A stretch of 64,000 nt of DNA from Gammaproteobacteria bacterium (GCA_028821195.1 JAPPHB010000080.1:62001-126000); one strand, 5' to 3'; positions 42,541-52,456 are shown, counted from the first letter of the stretch. Notes: generated from the sequence alone by a model not told the origin. Numbers and translations are program-made.

Positions 42541-43650
42541 TCAGCGCCGGATCGAGCCGTGGCGGTAGAAGGGGGGGCGCGCCACCACGGCGGGGACATC
42601 CGCGCGGCGGATGCGCACGGCCACCTGCGTGCCGGGGGCGGCGAGGGGGGTTGGGAGGTACCCCATCGCGATCCCCTCCCCCAGCGACGGGCTCACCGTG
42701 CCGCTGGTGAGGGTTCCGGCGACCTCGCCCTCCGCGACGATCCCGTAGCCGGGCCGCGGGAAGCCCCGTTCCAGCAGACGCAGGCCGACGAGGCGGCGCG
42801 GGACTCCTTCGGCCTTGTGGCGCACCAGCGCGTCCCGCCCCGAAAAGTCGCCCTTCCCCGGCTTCACCACCCAGCCCAGCCCCGACTCGAGCGCGCTGTG
42901 TTCCTCGTCCAGATCGTTGCCGTAGAGTGCGTAGCCCATCTCGAGCCGGAGCGAATCCCGGGCGCCCAGCCCCGTGGGTTCCAGACCGTGCTCGGCCCCG
43001 GCTTCGAGCAGCGCGCTCCAGACCGCCGGCGCGTCGCCGGCCTCCAGGTACAGCTCGAAGCCATCCTCTCCGGTATACCCGGTGCGCGCCACCATCGCCG
43101 GCACGCCGGCGACTTCGCCGGTGGTGAAGCGGTAGTAGCCTACGGCGGACAGGTCCGCTCCGGTGAGCCGGACGAGGATGCCCGCGGCCGAAGGCCCCTG
43201 CAGCGCCAGCAGCGCGGTGCGGTCGGAAACGTCGCGCACCTCGCAGTCGAAGCCGGACGCGTGCCGCGTGACCCACGCCCAGTCCTTGTCGCGGTTGGCC
43301 GCGTTGACCACCAGCAGGTAGCGGTCCTCGAAGCGATAGACGAGCAGGTCGTCCAGCACGCATCCCTTCTCGTCACAGAAAGCGGAGTATTGAGCCTGCC
43401 CCACCTCCAAGCGGCCCGCGTCGTTGGTGGTAAGCCACTGCACCAGGTCGAGTGCCTCGGCGCCACGCACCTCGAATTCGCCCATGTGCGAGACATCGAA
43501 GAGACCCGCGCGCTCGCGCACCGCGTTGTGCTCCGCGCGGATGCCCCGGCGATACTGGACCGGCATCTCGTATCCCGCGAAGGGCACCATCCTGCCGCCG
43601 GCCCGAAGGTGTTCCTCGTGGAGCGGCGTGCGGGCGAGTCCCGCGCTCAT
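42541..43650 (-). CDS. gcvT: Glycine cleavage system T protein (aminomethyltransferase)
   Basis: Transfers the aminomethyl carbon from lipoyl-GcvH to tetrahydrofolate. The start [14 protein letters not shown] has GGAAGAGGGA upstream; the track start 10 codons earlier is GTG. The 369-residue protein shows [25 protein letters not shown] with the folate Asp region, [27 protein letters not shown] and a C-terminal [16 protein letters not shown] barrel. gcvH and gcvP are not in the window. It follows argF by 36 bases. Confidence 0.95.
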   Translation of the reverse strand: MSAGLARTPLHEEHLRAGGRMVPFAGYEMPVQYRRGIRAEHNAVRERAGLFDVSHMGEFEVRGAEALDLVQWLTTNDAGRLEVGQAQYSAFCDEKGCVLDDLLVYRFEDRYLLVVNAANRDKDWAWVTRHASGFDCEVRDVSDRTALLALQGPSAAGILVRLTGADLSAVGYYRFTTGEVAGVPAMVARTGYTGEDGFELYLEAGDAPAVWSALLEAGAEHGLEPTGLGARDSLRLEMGYALYGNDLDEEHSALESGLGWVVKPGKGDFSGRDALVRHKAEGVPRRLVGLRLLERGFPRPGYGIVAEGEVAGTLTSGTVSPSLGEGIAMGYLPTPLAAPGTQVAVRIRRADVPAVVARPPFYRHGSIRR

Positions 43651-43686
43651 GGAGTCCCTCTTCCGGTCATTGGCTGCCACCTCCGG

Positions 43687-44616
43687 TCATTCATCATTGC
43701 AATCCTCTCCCAGCAGTGCGATCAAGAGCGCCTTCTGGGTGTGCAATCGGTTCTCCGCCTCCCGGAACACGCGTGAACGGGGGCCTTCCAGGACCGCCTC
43801 GGTGACCTCCTCGCCGCGGTGGGCGGGGAGGCAATGCAGGAAGATCGCCCTTTCGGAGGCCCGCGCCATCAGCGCGCGATCCACGGTATAGCCCGCAAAG
43901 GCGTCCCGGCGTGCATCCGCCTCGCCCTCCTGTCCCATCGAAGCCCACACGTCGGTGGTGACCACATCGGCGCCCTCGGCGGCCTCGCGCGGCGATCGGG
44001 TGAAGTGTACGGGGGCGGCCGTGCGGGCGCGCGCCACGATCCCGGGGTCCGGGTCGAAGCCCCGGGGGCACGCCAGCGCCACCTCGAACCCAAGAATGGA
44101 CGCGGCGTTAAGCCAGGAGTTGGCCATGTTGTTTCCGTCTCCGATCCAGGCGACCCGAATTCCGTCGAACCCCGGTCCGAACTCCTCCTGAATGGTCATC
44201 AGATCGGCGAGCAGCTGACACGGGTGCAGGAGGTCGGTGAGGCCGTTGATGACCGGAATCGGCGCCCAGCGGGCGAGCTGCTCGACCTCCTCCTGGTCGA
44301 ACGTCCGGATCATGATGCCGTCCACGTAGCGCCCCAGGACGCGCGCGGTGTCGGCGAGCGGTTCGTCGCGTCCGATCTGCGTGTCCACCGCGGAGAGGAA
44401 GAGCGCCTGCCCGCCCAACTGGACCATGCCCACCTCGAACGCCACCCGGGTGCGGGTGGAATTCTTGCGGAAAACCATCGCCAGCGACTTGCCCCGAAGC
44501 GGCACGCGCGGACCCTCTCCGGCCTTCAGGCGCCGAGCGTGCTCCAGCAACGACGCCAGTTCGTCGCGGGTGAAATCCCGGAGGGACAGAAAGTCCTTCT
44601 TGCGGGCTGGGGTCAT
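43687..44616 (-). CDS. argF: Ornithine carbamoyltransferase
   Basis: Makes citrulline from ornithine and carbamoyl phosphate in arginine synthesis. The start [12 protein letters not shown] gives 309 residues; the track ORF is 28 codons longer and runs through the palindromic box. Carbamoyl-phosphate motifs are STRTR (53-57) and HPCQ. Ornithine-side motifs are [10 protein letters not shown] and [10 protein letters not shown], and the catalytic HCLPAHRG is intact. A 19-base palindrome lies 56 bases upstream, so this gene probably starts a transcript separate from hslVU. Confidence 0.95.
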   Translation of the reverse strand: MTPARKKDFLSLRDFTRDELASLLEHARRLKAGEGPRVPLRGKSLAMVFRKNSTRTRVAFEVGMVQLGGQALFLSAVDTQIGRDEPLADTARVLGRYVDGIMIRTFDQEEVEQLARWAPIPVINGLTDLLHPCQLLADLMTIQEEFGPGFDGIRVAWIGDGNNMANSWLNAASILGFEVALACPRGFDPDPGIVARARTAAPVHFTRSPREAAEGADVVTTDVWASMGQEGEADARRDAFAGYTVDRALMARASERAIFLHCLPAHRGEEVTEAVLEGPRSRVFREAENRLHTQKALLIALLGEDCNDE

Positions 44617-44671
44617 GGACTCGGGGAGGACGATTCCCGGTCGGCGGTCGAGATGAGGGTCGGCTGCTTTG

Positions 44672-44690
44672 GTCTGCCATTTTGGCAGAC
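44672..44690. repeat. Palindromic box upstream of argF, related to the dnaK boxes
   Basis: GTCTGCCATTTTGGCAGAC is a perfect inverted repeat with 8-base arms and a TTT centre. Its core differs by one base from the two copies upstream of dnaK. It lies between the hslU stop (44789) and the argF start (44616), 56 bases before the latter. It could be an operator for argF-gcvT-moaB, or a signal at the end of the hslVU transcript. Confidence 0.75.
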
Positions 44691-44788
44691 GTGCCCCCAA
44701 GCTACCAAGGACCGCGGTGCCGGGGAAGCGGCACCCGGAGAGGGCCAGGATCGCCGAAAACCAGCCGGCGTGGGCAACCCACCGGTTA

Positions 44789-46300
44789 CTACAGGATGTA
44801 TCGGCGCAGGTCCTCGTCCTCCGCGATCTCCTCCAGGTGCGTGCGCACGAACCCGCGGTCGACGATGAGCGGGCGCTCCATCTCCTCGCTGGGCAACTCG
44901 AAGAGCACCTCTTCCAGGAGCGTCGTCATGACGGTCTGCAGGCGCCGGGCGCCGATGTTCTCCATCCGTTCGTTCAGGCGCGCGGCGATGCGCGCGATCT
45001 CCTCGACGCCGCCGGGCGTAAACTCGGCCCGTGCACCCTCGGCCTCGATGAGCGCCTGGTACTGCACCAGCAGGGCGTTGCGCGGCTCCTGCAGGATGCG
45101 CTTGAAGTGTCCTTCGTCGAGGCTGTGCAGTTCCACGCGGATGGGAAAGCGGCCCTGGAGCTCCGGAATGAGGTCGCTGGGCTTGGAGACATGGAAGGCG
45201 CCGGCGGCGATGAAGAGGATGTGGTCGGTGCGCACCAGCCCGTACTTGGTCTGGACGTTGCAACCCTCCACCACCGGCAGCAGGTCGCGCTGGACCCCTC
45301 CCCTGCTGACGTCGGGCCCGTAGCCCCCGCGGTCGCCCGCGATCTTGTCGATCTCGTCCAGGAAGATCATCCCCATGTCTTCCGCGCGGATGAGTGCCTC
45401 GTTGACGACCTCGTCCATGTCCACGAGCCGGTCCAGCTCGTCCTGGATGAGGATGCGGCGCGCTTCCGCGACGGTCACGCTGCGCCGCTTGGTGCGCTTG
45501 GGAAGCATCTCCTGGAGCATCTCGGAAAAGTTGTATTCCATGCCCTCCATGCCGCCCATGGGCACCATCATGCCATCGATGGCCGGAGCCTGGCTGACCT
45601 CAACGTCGACTTCCCGCTCCTCGAGTTGCCCGTCCCGCAGCAGGGTGCGGAGCTTCTCGCGGGTGCGCTGTCGACGCATGATCAGGCGCTCGTCCTCCTC
45701 GCTCAGCTCCTCGCCGGCGGCATGCTCCTGCACGCCCTGGGGACCGGCGACGAAGACCTTGGGAACGCCGTCGGCGACCACCACGGGTCCCGCCGGTGAG
45801 GTGCGCCCGTCCATGGGCGGAAGTAAAAGGTCGAGAAGCTGTTCCTCGACCCGGCGCTCGGCCTCCTCCTGGACGCTGTCCTCACGCTCGGCGCGCACCA
45901 TGTTCACCGACGTGTCGACGAGGTCGCGGATCATCGATTCGACATCCCGGCCCACGTATCCCACCTCCGTGAACTTGGACGCCTCCACCTTGACGAAGGG
46001 CGCGCCCGTCAGCCGGGCCAGGCGGCGCGCGATCTCGGTCTTTCCGACACCGGTGGTGCCCATGAGGATCAGATTGTTGGGCAGGATCTCGTCCCTCAGT
46101 TCGTCCTCGACGCGCTGCCGGCGCCAGCGATTGCGCATCGCGATGGCGACGGCGCGCTTGGCTTCCTCCTGGCCCACGATGTACTTGTCCAGCTCCGTCA
46201 CGATCTGGCGGGGCGTGAGCTGCTCGAGCCAATCGGGCACGGCGTCGGTTTCGGCCGCGGCTGCCGAGGGCGCCGCGGGCTCCGTCGTTGAAACGACCAT
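44789..46300 (-). CDS. hslU: ATP-dependent protease ATPase subunit HslU
   Basis: A 503-residue AAA+ unfoldase partner of HslV, about 60 residues longer than E. coli HslU (443). The ATG overlaps the hslV stop (TGATG). Walker A is GTTGVGKTEIARRLARL, Walker B MIFLDEIDKIAG, and GPDVSRGGVQRDLLPVVEG plus NIGARRLQTV are typical. The I-domain holds an added stretch (about residues 140-190, including VADGVPKVFVAGPQG). The C-terminal EDEDLRRYIL that docks into HslV is preserved. Confidence 0.95.
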   Translation of the reverse strand: MVVSTTEPAAPSAAAAETDAVPDWLEQLTPRQIVTELDKYIVGQEEAKRAVAIAMRNRWRRQRVEDELRDEILPNNLILMGTTGVGKTEIARRLARLTGAPFVKVEASKFTEVGYVGRDVESMIRDLVDTSVNMVRAEREDSVQEEAERRVEEQLLDLLLPPMDGRTSPAGPVVVADGVPKVFVAGPQGVQEHAAGEELSEEDERLIMRRQRTREKLRTLLRDGQLEEREVDVEVSQAPAIDGMMVPMGGMEGMEYNFSEMLQEMLPKRTKRRSVTVAEARRILIQDELDRLVDMDEVVNEALIRAEDMGMIFLDEIDKIAGDRGGYGPDVSRGGVQRDLLPVVEGCNVQTKYGLVRTDHILFIAAGAFHVSKPSDLIPELQGRFPIRVELHSLDEGHFKRILQEPRNALLVQYQALIEAEGARAEFTPGGVEEIARIAARLNERMENIGARRLQTVMTTLLEEVLFELPSEEMERPLIVDRGFVRTHLEEIAEDEDLRRYIL

Positions 46301-46860
46301 CACAACCTCTCGGACTGGGACCCCAGGTCCAGAACCGTAATCTCTTCGTTGCTGTAGACGCAGATCTCGCCGGCGATCGCCAGGCTGGCGCGCACGATCT
46401 CCGGAGCCGAAAGCGCGGAATGCGCCCTGAGCGCGCGAGCCGCGGCCAGGGCATAGGCTCCTCCCGAGCCGATCGCCACCACTTCGTCGTCGGGTTCGAG
46501 GACGTTGCCGTCTCCTCCGATCAGAAACAGGTGTTCGGTGTCGGCCACCACCAACAGGGCATCCAGACGACGCAGCGCGCGATCCGTGCGCCAGTCCTTC
46601 GCCATTTCCACGCACGCGCGCGTCAGGTTCGAGGGAAACTGCTCCAGCTTGGCCTCCAGCGTCTCGAAGAGCGTGAACGCGTCCGCGACCGCCCCCGCAA
46701 ACCCGGCAAGGAAGCGGCCGTCCTTGAGCGTACGGACCTTGCGGGCCGCGGTTTTCACGATGGTGTCCCCCATCGTGACCTGACCGTCGGCCCCCATGGC
46801 GACCTGGCCCTCCTTGCGGACCGCGAGCACGGTGGTGCCGTGGAAACTCTGCGTGGTCAT
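46300..46860 (-). CDS. hslV: ATP-dependent protease subunit HslV
   Basis: The 186-residue threonine peptidase. The start MTTQSFHG leaves an 8-residue propeptide before the expected mature Thr ([10 protein letters not shown]), as in many non-enteric HslV proteins. [24 protein letters not shown] and [15 protein letters not shown] are the expected motifs. The track start lies 33 codons further upstream. xerC precedes it after 210 bases and hslU follows with overlapping start and stop. Confidence 0.95.
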   Translation of the reverse strand: MTTQSFHGTTVLAVRKEGQVAMGADGQVTMGDTIVKTAARKVRTLKDGRFLAGFAGAVADAFTLFETLEAKLEQFPSNLTRACVEMAKDWRTDRALRRLDALLVVADTEHLFLIGGDGNVLEPDDEVVAIGSGGAYALAAARALRAHSALSAPEIVRASLAIAGEICVYSNEEITVLDLGSQSERL

Positions 46861-47070
46861 GTGTTCTCGGGTCCGGTGAGGGAAGGACATCGCGAAGCCC
46901 CATGTGCGAATGGGAGGACCGGCGAGCGAAAGATGCATCCAGTCAGGCAAAGAGTACACCCGGACGAAGGGCGGGTGCGGTCGATGGCATCCGGGAATCC
47001 GCGGGAACGGGGGCCCGACGGTCAGTGCGCGGGGGTCGCGACGGGTCGGGCGGGCTCGGGTCCCGCCGCG

Positions 47071-47988
47071 TCAGGCGCGCGGGTGCGCACCGCGGTAGAT
47101 GCGCTTGAGCCGTTCCCTGGATGTGTGCGTGTAGATCTGCGTCGTGGAAAGCGAGATGTGGCCCAGCAGTTCCTTGACCGACACCAGATCGGCGCCGGAG
47201 TCGAGGAGATGGGTCGCGAAGCTGTGCCGGAGCGAGTGAACGGAAAGCCCCTCCGCCTCTGCCCCGCGTTCCAGCGCATTGCGCACGACATACTGGATGG
47301 AGCGCCGCGAGAGGCGGCGGCCGTGGCGGCTTACGATGGCGGCGCGGCGGTCGCCGTCGTTCAGCGATACCACGCGCTCGCGGTGCGGTTCGTAGCGCCT
47401 GAGCGCCCGGACCGCGGCCCCGGTCAGCGGCACGATGCGCTCCTTGCGGCCCTTCCCCATCACGCGCACGCGGTCGGAGATCAGGTCGACGCGGTCGCGG
47501 TCGAGCCCGTGGAGTTCGGCCAGGCGCACCCCGCTTCCGTAGAGGATCTCCAGGACCGCCAGGTTGCGCGTGCCGAGAAAGGTGTTCTCGGACGCGCGCG
47601 CCTCTGCAACACGGAAGACGGCCTCCGCGTCGGCCTGCGACATGTGTCCGGGAAGGCGCTTGTCGGCGCGGGGCGTGCGCAGAGCACGCGCGGGATTGCT
47701 CTCAATGTGCCCTTCGAGGTGCAGGAAGCGAAACAGCGAGCGGAGCGCCGAGAGCTTGCGTCCCGAGGTGCGCCGGGAAAGCCGGCGGCGGCGGCAATGT
47801 CCGAGGAAGCCCCGCAGGGCGAGTCGGTCGACGTCGGTCCAGTTCCAGCCGGCGTGCCCGGTGTAGTCGGCGAAGAAGCGCTCGAAGTCCCGAATGTCGC
47901 GCCGGTATCCGGAGACCGTGTTCGGGGAAAGTTGTCGTTCGTCGGCCAGCGACCGCAGAAACTCGCCAGCCTCCGGACTCACGCTCAC
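47071..47988 (-). CDS. xerC: Tyrosine recombinase XerC
   Basis: Resolves chromosome dimers. Start is GTG at 47988, with GAGGAGG around 48000; the track ORF continues into topA shadow. The 305-residue protein has an N-terminal SAM-like core-binding domain (LADERQLSPNTVSGYRRDI). Catalytic residues are Arg in GSGVRLAEL, Lys in MGKGRKER, His/Arg in SLRHSFATHLL, His in LLGHISLS and the nucleophile Tyr in TTQIYTHTS. The topA-xerC-hslV-hslU order resembles that of Bacillus (topA..codV-clpQ-clpY). Confidence 0.93.
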   Translation of the reverse strand: MSVSPEAGEFLRSLADERQLSPNTVSGYRRDIRDFERFFADYTGHAGWNWTDVDRLALRGFLGHCRRRRLSRRTSGRKLSALRSLFRFLHLEGHIESNPARALRTPRADKRLPGHMSQADAEAVFRVAEARASENTFLGTRNLAVLEILYGSGVRLAELHGLDRDRVDLISDRVRVMGKGRKERIVPLTGAAVRALRRYEPHRERVVSLNDGDRRAAIVSRHGRRLSRRSIQYVVRNALERGAEAEGLSVHSLRHSFATHLLDSGADLVSVKELLGHISLSTTQIYTHTSRERLKRIYRGAHPRA

Positions 47989-48004
47989 GCGGCCCCGCGC
48001 CTCC

Positions 48005-50671
48005 TCACCGCCGCCTGCGGGTCCGGGCGGTTCTGGTGCGGCGGCGGCCCTTGCCGGCGGCCTTGCGCGCGGCGGCCCGGGCCAGCAGATCAAGCGCCTC
48101 GTCGACTCCAAGGGACTCGGGACTCCGGCCCTTCGGGATGCTGGCGTTCACCTTGCCGTCCGTCACATAGGGCCCGTAGCGCCCCCTGTAGATGTTCAGG
48201 GGTTCGTCCGTCTCCGGGTGCCGGCCTGCGACCGCGAGCACGGGCCTGCCCGGCCTGACCTCCAGGAGCTGGAGCGCTTCCTCCAGCGTAATGTCGAACG
48301 CCCGCTCCAGCGAGTCGAGGTTGCGGTAGGTCTTCGCCCGGTTGACGTAGGGACCGTACCTGCCCAACCCGGCCTTCACCGGCTGCCCCGTCCCGGGGTC
48401 CTCACCCAGCGTGCGAGGAAGTGACAGCAGCCGGCGAGCGAAGGCCAGATCGACCTGTTCGGGTGACATCCCCTTCGGGAGGCTGGCCCGCTTCGGCTCC
48501 GCATCGTCTTCACCCAATTGAACATAGGGGCCGAACGGGCCGGTGCGGGCGTAGACGTTGAGTCCGGTTTCGTCCCGGCCGAGGGGGCTCCTGCCGCGCA
48601 GCCGCAGCTCGATCAGTTCCGAGGCCTTTTCCGGAGTCAGTTCATCGATCAGGAGGTCCACCGGAAGCGTAGCCCTTGGGCTGTCCTTCGCCTCCCCCCG
48701 CTGGAGAAAGACGTGCTGCTTGCCGATGCGAACGAGGAGGGGATCGCCCGTAGCCGGGTCGTCGCCCACGGCCAGGGCCGGATAGTCGATGCGGGGAAGC
48801 TCTTCCTCGATCCGCGTCTCCAGGCCGGGCGCGCCATCGCCATCGCCCCGGAAGAAGTCCGAGAGGAAGCGCACGTGATCGACGGATCCGCCGGCGATGC
48901 GGTCGAGGGCATCCTCCATTCCTGCCGTGAACTTGAGATCCACGTAGTGCGGGAAGTGGTCGCGCAGCAGATGTGTGACGCACAGGCCCACGTACGTGGG
49001 CACCAGGACGCCCTTCTTGCGGATTGCGTAGTTGCGCTCGCGGAGCTTGGCGAGCGTGGGTTCGTACGTGGAGGGTCGCCCGATGCCCTCCTCCTCGAGC
49101 TTGCGCACCAGCGTCGCCTCCGAAAAGCGCGAGCGTGGCTGTGTGCGGTTGCCCAGGGGCTTGACTTCGATGATGTCGACGCGCGCAGCCGGCTCGTCCC
49201 CGGAGGGAGGGTTCGCAAGGGTGGCCTCATCTCCGCCCACGATCTGACCCTCCACCAGCCTGGGCAGGATGACGTCCTTGCGACTCGTGCCCCACACACG
49301 CAGGAACCCGTCGAAACGCACCACTGTGCCCACCGACCGGAAGATGTGGCCGTCTTCGCCCGCATCCACCGTGAACTCGATGATGGTGCGGGCGATGCGC
49401 GCGTCGGCCATCTGCGAAGCCACGGCGCGTCGCCAGATCATCCCATACAACTTGAGCTGGTCGGCGTCCAGTATCCCACGGAGCGACTCGGGAGTGCGGC
49501 GGATCGAGGTCGGGCGGATGGCTTCGTGCGCTTCCTGCGCGCTGCGGGAGCGGGTCGCGAACTGACGCCGCTGGTGGTAGTTGGCTCCGAGCTTTTCGCG
49601 GATGAACCCGGCAGTCTCCGCCAGCGCGGCCTGGCTGAGGCTCACGGAGTCGGTGCGCATGTAGGTGATCAGACCCTGGCGGTCGCCCCCGCCCAGATTG
49701 ACCCCCTCGTAGAGCTGCTGCGCCAGCCTCATCGTCCGCCTGGGCGTCATGCGCAGCTTGGAGCTCGCCGCCTGCTGCAGGGTGGAGGTGATGAAGGGGG
49801 GCGCCGGGCGCCGCCGCGACTCCTTCTCCTCGACGCGCCCGACCCGCCAGGGACGGGTCGCCGTTGCCTCCCGGGCAACGCGGGCCGCCGCAGCTTCATC
49901 CAGCACCACCACGCCCGCGGAGCGCCGCAGCGCGCCGGTCCTGGCGTCGAAGTTCTTCGCGGTGGCGACGGTCTTGCCACCTGTGCGGATCAGATCGGCG
50001 GCGAAGCCGGCGTCTTCGCCGTCCCGCCCCGCGGGCCCGGCTTCGGCGAGGGTTGCCTTCACGGCCCAGTATTCGGAGGACCTGAACCTCTGGCGCTCCT
50101 CTTCTCTCTCCACCACGAGACGCAGCGCGGCGCTCTGCACCCGGCCGGCGCTCAGCCCGGCTCGCACCTTCTTCCAGAGCACGGGTGAGAGCGTGTAGCC
50201 GAACAGGCGATCAAGGACGCGGCGGGTCTCCTGTGCGCGGACCAGCTGTCCGTCCACCTGGCGCGGATCCTCAAGAGCGGCCCTGATGGCGCTCGACGTG
50301 ATCTCGTGGAATGCGATGCGCTGAACCGGGATGCGCGGCTTGAGGACCTCGAGGAGGTGCCAACTGATGGACTCGCCCTCACGGTCCTCGTCGGTCGCGA
50401 GGATGATCTCCTCCGCGTCGCGGACCTTCTTGCGAAGCGCGGTGATGTGCTTCTTCGACTCCGGGGGAATCACGTAGACCGGCTCGAAGTTCCCGTCGAC
50501 GTCAACGCCCAGCCTGGCCCACGGCTGCGAGCGAAGACGCTCCGGGATCTCCTTGGCGGTGCGGGGCAGGTCGCGGATGTGGCCAAAGCTCGCCGCCACT
50601 TCATAGTCCCGGCCGAGGAAGCGCTCTATGGTCTTGCCCTTCGCGGGCGATTCGACGATGACGAGCTTCAT
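48005..50671 (-). CDS. topA: DNA topoisomerase I
   Basis: The type IA enzyme that relaxes negative supercoils, 888 residues. The Toprim domain shows IVESPAKGKTIERFLG and LATDEDREGESISWH. Other blocks are GLSAGRVQSAALRLV and the active-site Tyr in LITYMRTDSVSLSQAAL. Three or more C-terminal repeats (GRYGPYVN, GRYGPYVTDGK) replace classical four-Cys zinc fingers, and the tail is Arg-rich. Its ATG overlaps the aroK stop (ATGA). Confidence 0.96.
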   Translation of the reverse strand: MKLVIVESPAKGKTIERFLGRDYEVAASFGHIRDLPRTAKEIPERLRSQPWARLGVDVDGNFEPVYVIPPESKKHITALRKKVRDAEEIILATDEDREGESISWHLLEVLKPRIPVQRIAFHEITSSAIRAALEDPRQVDGQLVRAQETRRVLDRLFGYTLSPVLWKKVRAGLSAGRVQSAALRLVVEREEERQRFRSSEYWAVKATLAEAGPAGRDGEDAGFAADLIRTGGKTVATAKNFDARTGALRRSAGVVVLDEAAAARVAREATATRPWRVGRVEEKESRRRPAPPFITSTLQQAASSKLRMTPRRTMRLAQQLYEGVNLGGGDRQGLITYMRTDSVSLSQAALAETAGFIREKLGANYHQRRQFATRSRSAQEAHEAIRPTSIRRTPESLRGILDADQLKLYGMIWRRAVASQMADARIARTIIEFTVDAGEDGHIFRSVGTVVRFDGFLRVWGTSRKDVILPRLVEGQIVGGDEATLANPPSGDEPAARVDIIEVKPLGNRTQPRSRFSEATLVRKLEEEGIGRPSTYEPTLAKLRERNYAIRKKGVLVPTYVGLCVTHLLRDHFPHYVDLKFTAGMEDALDRIAGGSVDHVRFLSDFFRGDGDGAPGLETRIEEELPRIDYPALAVGDDPATGDPLLVRIGKQHVFLQRGEAKDSPRATLPVDLLIDELTPEKASELIELRLRGRSPLGRDETGLNVYARTGPFGPYVQLGEDDAEPKRASLPKGMSPEQVDLAFARRLLSLPRTLGEDPGTGQPVKAGLGRYGPYVNRAKTYRNLDSLERAFDITLEEALQLLEVRPGRPVLAVAGRHPETDEPLNIYRGRYGPYVTDGKVNASIPKGRSPESLGVDEALDLLARAAARKAAGKGRRRTRTARTRRRR

Positions 50672-51255
50672 GATGGGTGGGCTGGCGCCGGGTTGGAGGC
50701 TGGTTCGATCCCCTGGCGGGCGAGATGCGCGATCCGATCCGCCAGTGCGGCTACGGAAACGTCCTCGCTGTCGAGTGTCAAGCGGGCGAGACGGTAGTAC
50801 GGTTCGCGGCGGGCAAGCAAGCGCCGGGAGTGCTCGACGGGTCGGGGGACATCGAGGAGAGGTCGATCGACGCCCTGCCTGCGGGCCCGCTCCACCGCGG
50901 TCTCCGCGGTGACCTTGAGCCAGACGGACAGCGTGTCGGCGGCCACCCCCTCCATGTGGCCGGGCTGGGCGGCCCAGCCGCCCCCCGACGCGAGAACGGT
51001 CCGGTTTCGGCGGAGCAGGCGGCGCGCCACCCGCGCCTCGATGGCCCTGAACTCCCCCTCGCCGCCGCGGTCGAAGATGTCCGCGACCTCCTGCCCGGTC
51101 TCGCGCCGGACTTCCTCGTCGAAGTCGACGAACCGCCAGCCGAGCAGCCGCGCCACCTCGCGACCGACGGCCGACTTGCCGCTGGCCATGAAGCCGATCA
51201 GGAGGATCCGGGAAGGAGGGGGCGGGGCACCCCCGCCGTCGGCCGGGTCATTCAT
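50668..51255 (-). CDS. aroK: Shikimate kinase
   Basis: Phosphorylates shikimate with ATP, step five of chorismate synthesis. The 195-residue protein has the P-loop GFMASGKSAVG, the shikimate-binding DFDEEV, EGEFRAIEARV and SGGGWAAQPG, and the lid region RPLLDVPRP. Its start overlaps the aroC stop by 8 bases and its stop overlaps topA, so aroC-aroK-topA are co-transcribed. Confidence 0.94.
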   Translation of the reverse strand: MNDPADGGGAPPPPSRILLIGFMASGKSAVGREVARLLGWRFVDFDEEVRRETGQEVADIFDRGGEGEFRAIEARVARRLLRRNRTVLASGGGWAAQPGHMEGVAADTLSVWLKVTAETAVERARRQGVDRPLLDVPRPVEHSRRLLARREPYYRLARLTLDSEDVSVAALADRIAHLARQGIEPASNPAPAHPS

Positions 51256-52456
51256 GACGCTGCCGCCGGTCGCGCAGGTAGGCGGTGTAGCCCTCGTAGT
51301 TCCGGCGCATTTCGGAGAGGCTGTCGCCCCCGAACTTCTCGATGAGGGCGTCGGCCACCACGAGGGCGGCCATGGCCTCCCCCACCACCGCGGCTGCGGG
51401 CACGGAGCAGACGTCGCTCCGCTCCACGGCGGCGTCGGCCACCGAGCCGTCCCGCAGGTCCACGCTGGGCAGCCGCTTGCGCAGCGTCGAGATGGGCTTC
51501 ATGGCGGCGCGGATCACGAGAGGCTCGCCGGTTGTGACCCCGCCCTCCAGGCCGCCGGCCCGGTTGGAGGGGCGTGCGTACCCGCTCGGTGGCCGGTCGC
51601 CGGGGGCGGGCTGAATAGGATCGTGCACGCGCGACCCCAATCGTCGGGCGCCCTCGAACCCGAGGCCCAACTCGACCCCCTTGATGGCGTGAATCGACAT
51701 CATCGCCCCCGCCAGGCGGCCATCCAGCTTGGTGTCCCAGGAGATGTAGCTCCCCAGGCCCACGGGCACATGCCGGACCACGACATCGAAGATGCCTCCG
51801 AGCGTGTCTCCTTCCTCCTTGGCCCGGTCGATGGACGCGATGACGCGGTCCGCCGCGTCCGAATCCAGCATTCGCACCGGGGAAGCGTCCGCGGCGGCGT
51901 TGAGGTCGGCCGGAAGCTCGCGCGGGAGAGTGGCCTCGATATCCCCGATCGAGGTCACGTGCGACCCTACCGTGATCCCGAACTCCCGGAGCAGGGTCCT
52001 GGCCACGGCGCCGCACGCCACCCGCGCGGCCGTCTCGCGCGCGCTCGCCCGCTCCAGAATGTCGCGGGTGTCGTGTCGGTCATATTTGAGCACCCCGACC
52101 AGATCGGCGTGTCCCGGGCGCGGCAGATGCATGCGGCGCAACGCCTTGGGGTTGCCTTCGGGATCCGGCCGGGCATGGCTCATCGCCGTGGTCCAGTTCT
52201 TCCAGTCGCGGTTCCAGAGCAGCATACCGATGGGAGAACCGAGCGTCTCGCCCAGACGCACACCGGAGATCAGCTCGATGCGGTCCGCTTCGATCTGCAT
52301 GCGGCGGCCGCGGCCGTAGCCGGCCATGCGGCGCTTCATGTCGGGGTCGACATCGCGCTCGGTCGATAGGGGCATCCCTGCCGGCAGCCCTTCCAGAATC
52401 GCCAGCAGGCCGCGTCCGTGGGACTCGCCGGCCGTCCGAAAGCTGATTCGCCTCAT
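51248..52456 (-). CDS. aroC: Chorismate synthase
   Basis: Converts EPSP to chorismate using reduced FMN. The 402-residue protein begins with FRTAGESHGRGLLAILEGLPAG, and has GYGRGRRMQIEADRIELISG, RPGHADLVGVLKYDRHDTRDI and GVTTGEPLVIRAAMKPISTL, which hold the FMN and substrate-binding residues including the catalytic His in GESHG. It begins about 120 bases after pilQ on the same strand, so an operon link to the pilus genes is possible. Confidence 0.96.
   Translation of the reverse strand: MRRISFRTAGESHGRGLLAILEGLPAGMPLSTERDVDPDMKRRMAGYGRGRRMQIEADRIELISGVRLGETLGSPIGMLLWNRDWKNWTTAMSHARPDPEGNPKALRRMHLPRPGHADLVGVLKYDRHDTRDILERASARETAARVACGAVARTLLREFGITVGSHVTSIGDIEATLPRELPADLNAAADASPVRMLDSDAADRVIASIDRAKEEGDTLGGIFDVVVRHVPVGLGSYISWDTKLDGRLAGAMMSIHAIKGVELGLGFEGARRLGSRVHDPIQPAPGDRPPSGYARPSNRAGGLEGGVTTGEPLVIRAAMKPISTLRKRLPSVDLRDGSVADAAVERSDVCSVPAAAVVGEAMAALVVADALIEKFGGDSLSEMRRNYEGYTAYLRDRRQRHE

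Noticed and set aside
43651-43686. Glycine riboswitch before gcvT
   Set aside because: Only 36 bases separate argF from gcvT, too short for a glycine aptamer.
44710-44740. GGTGCCG...CGGCACC hairpin after hslU as intrinsic terminator
   Set aside because: The stem is reasonable but no T run follows on the minus strand, so I do not list it as a terminator.
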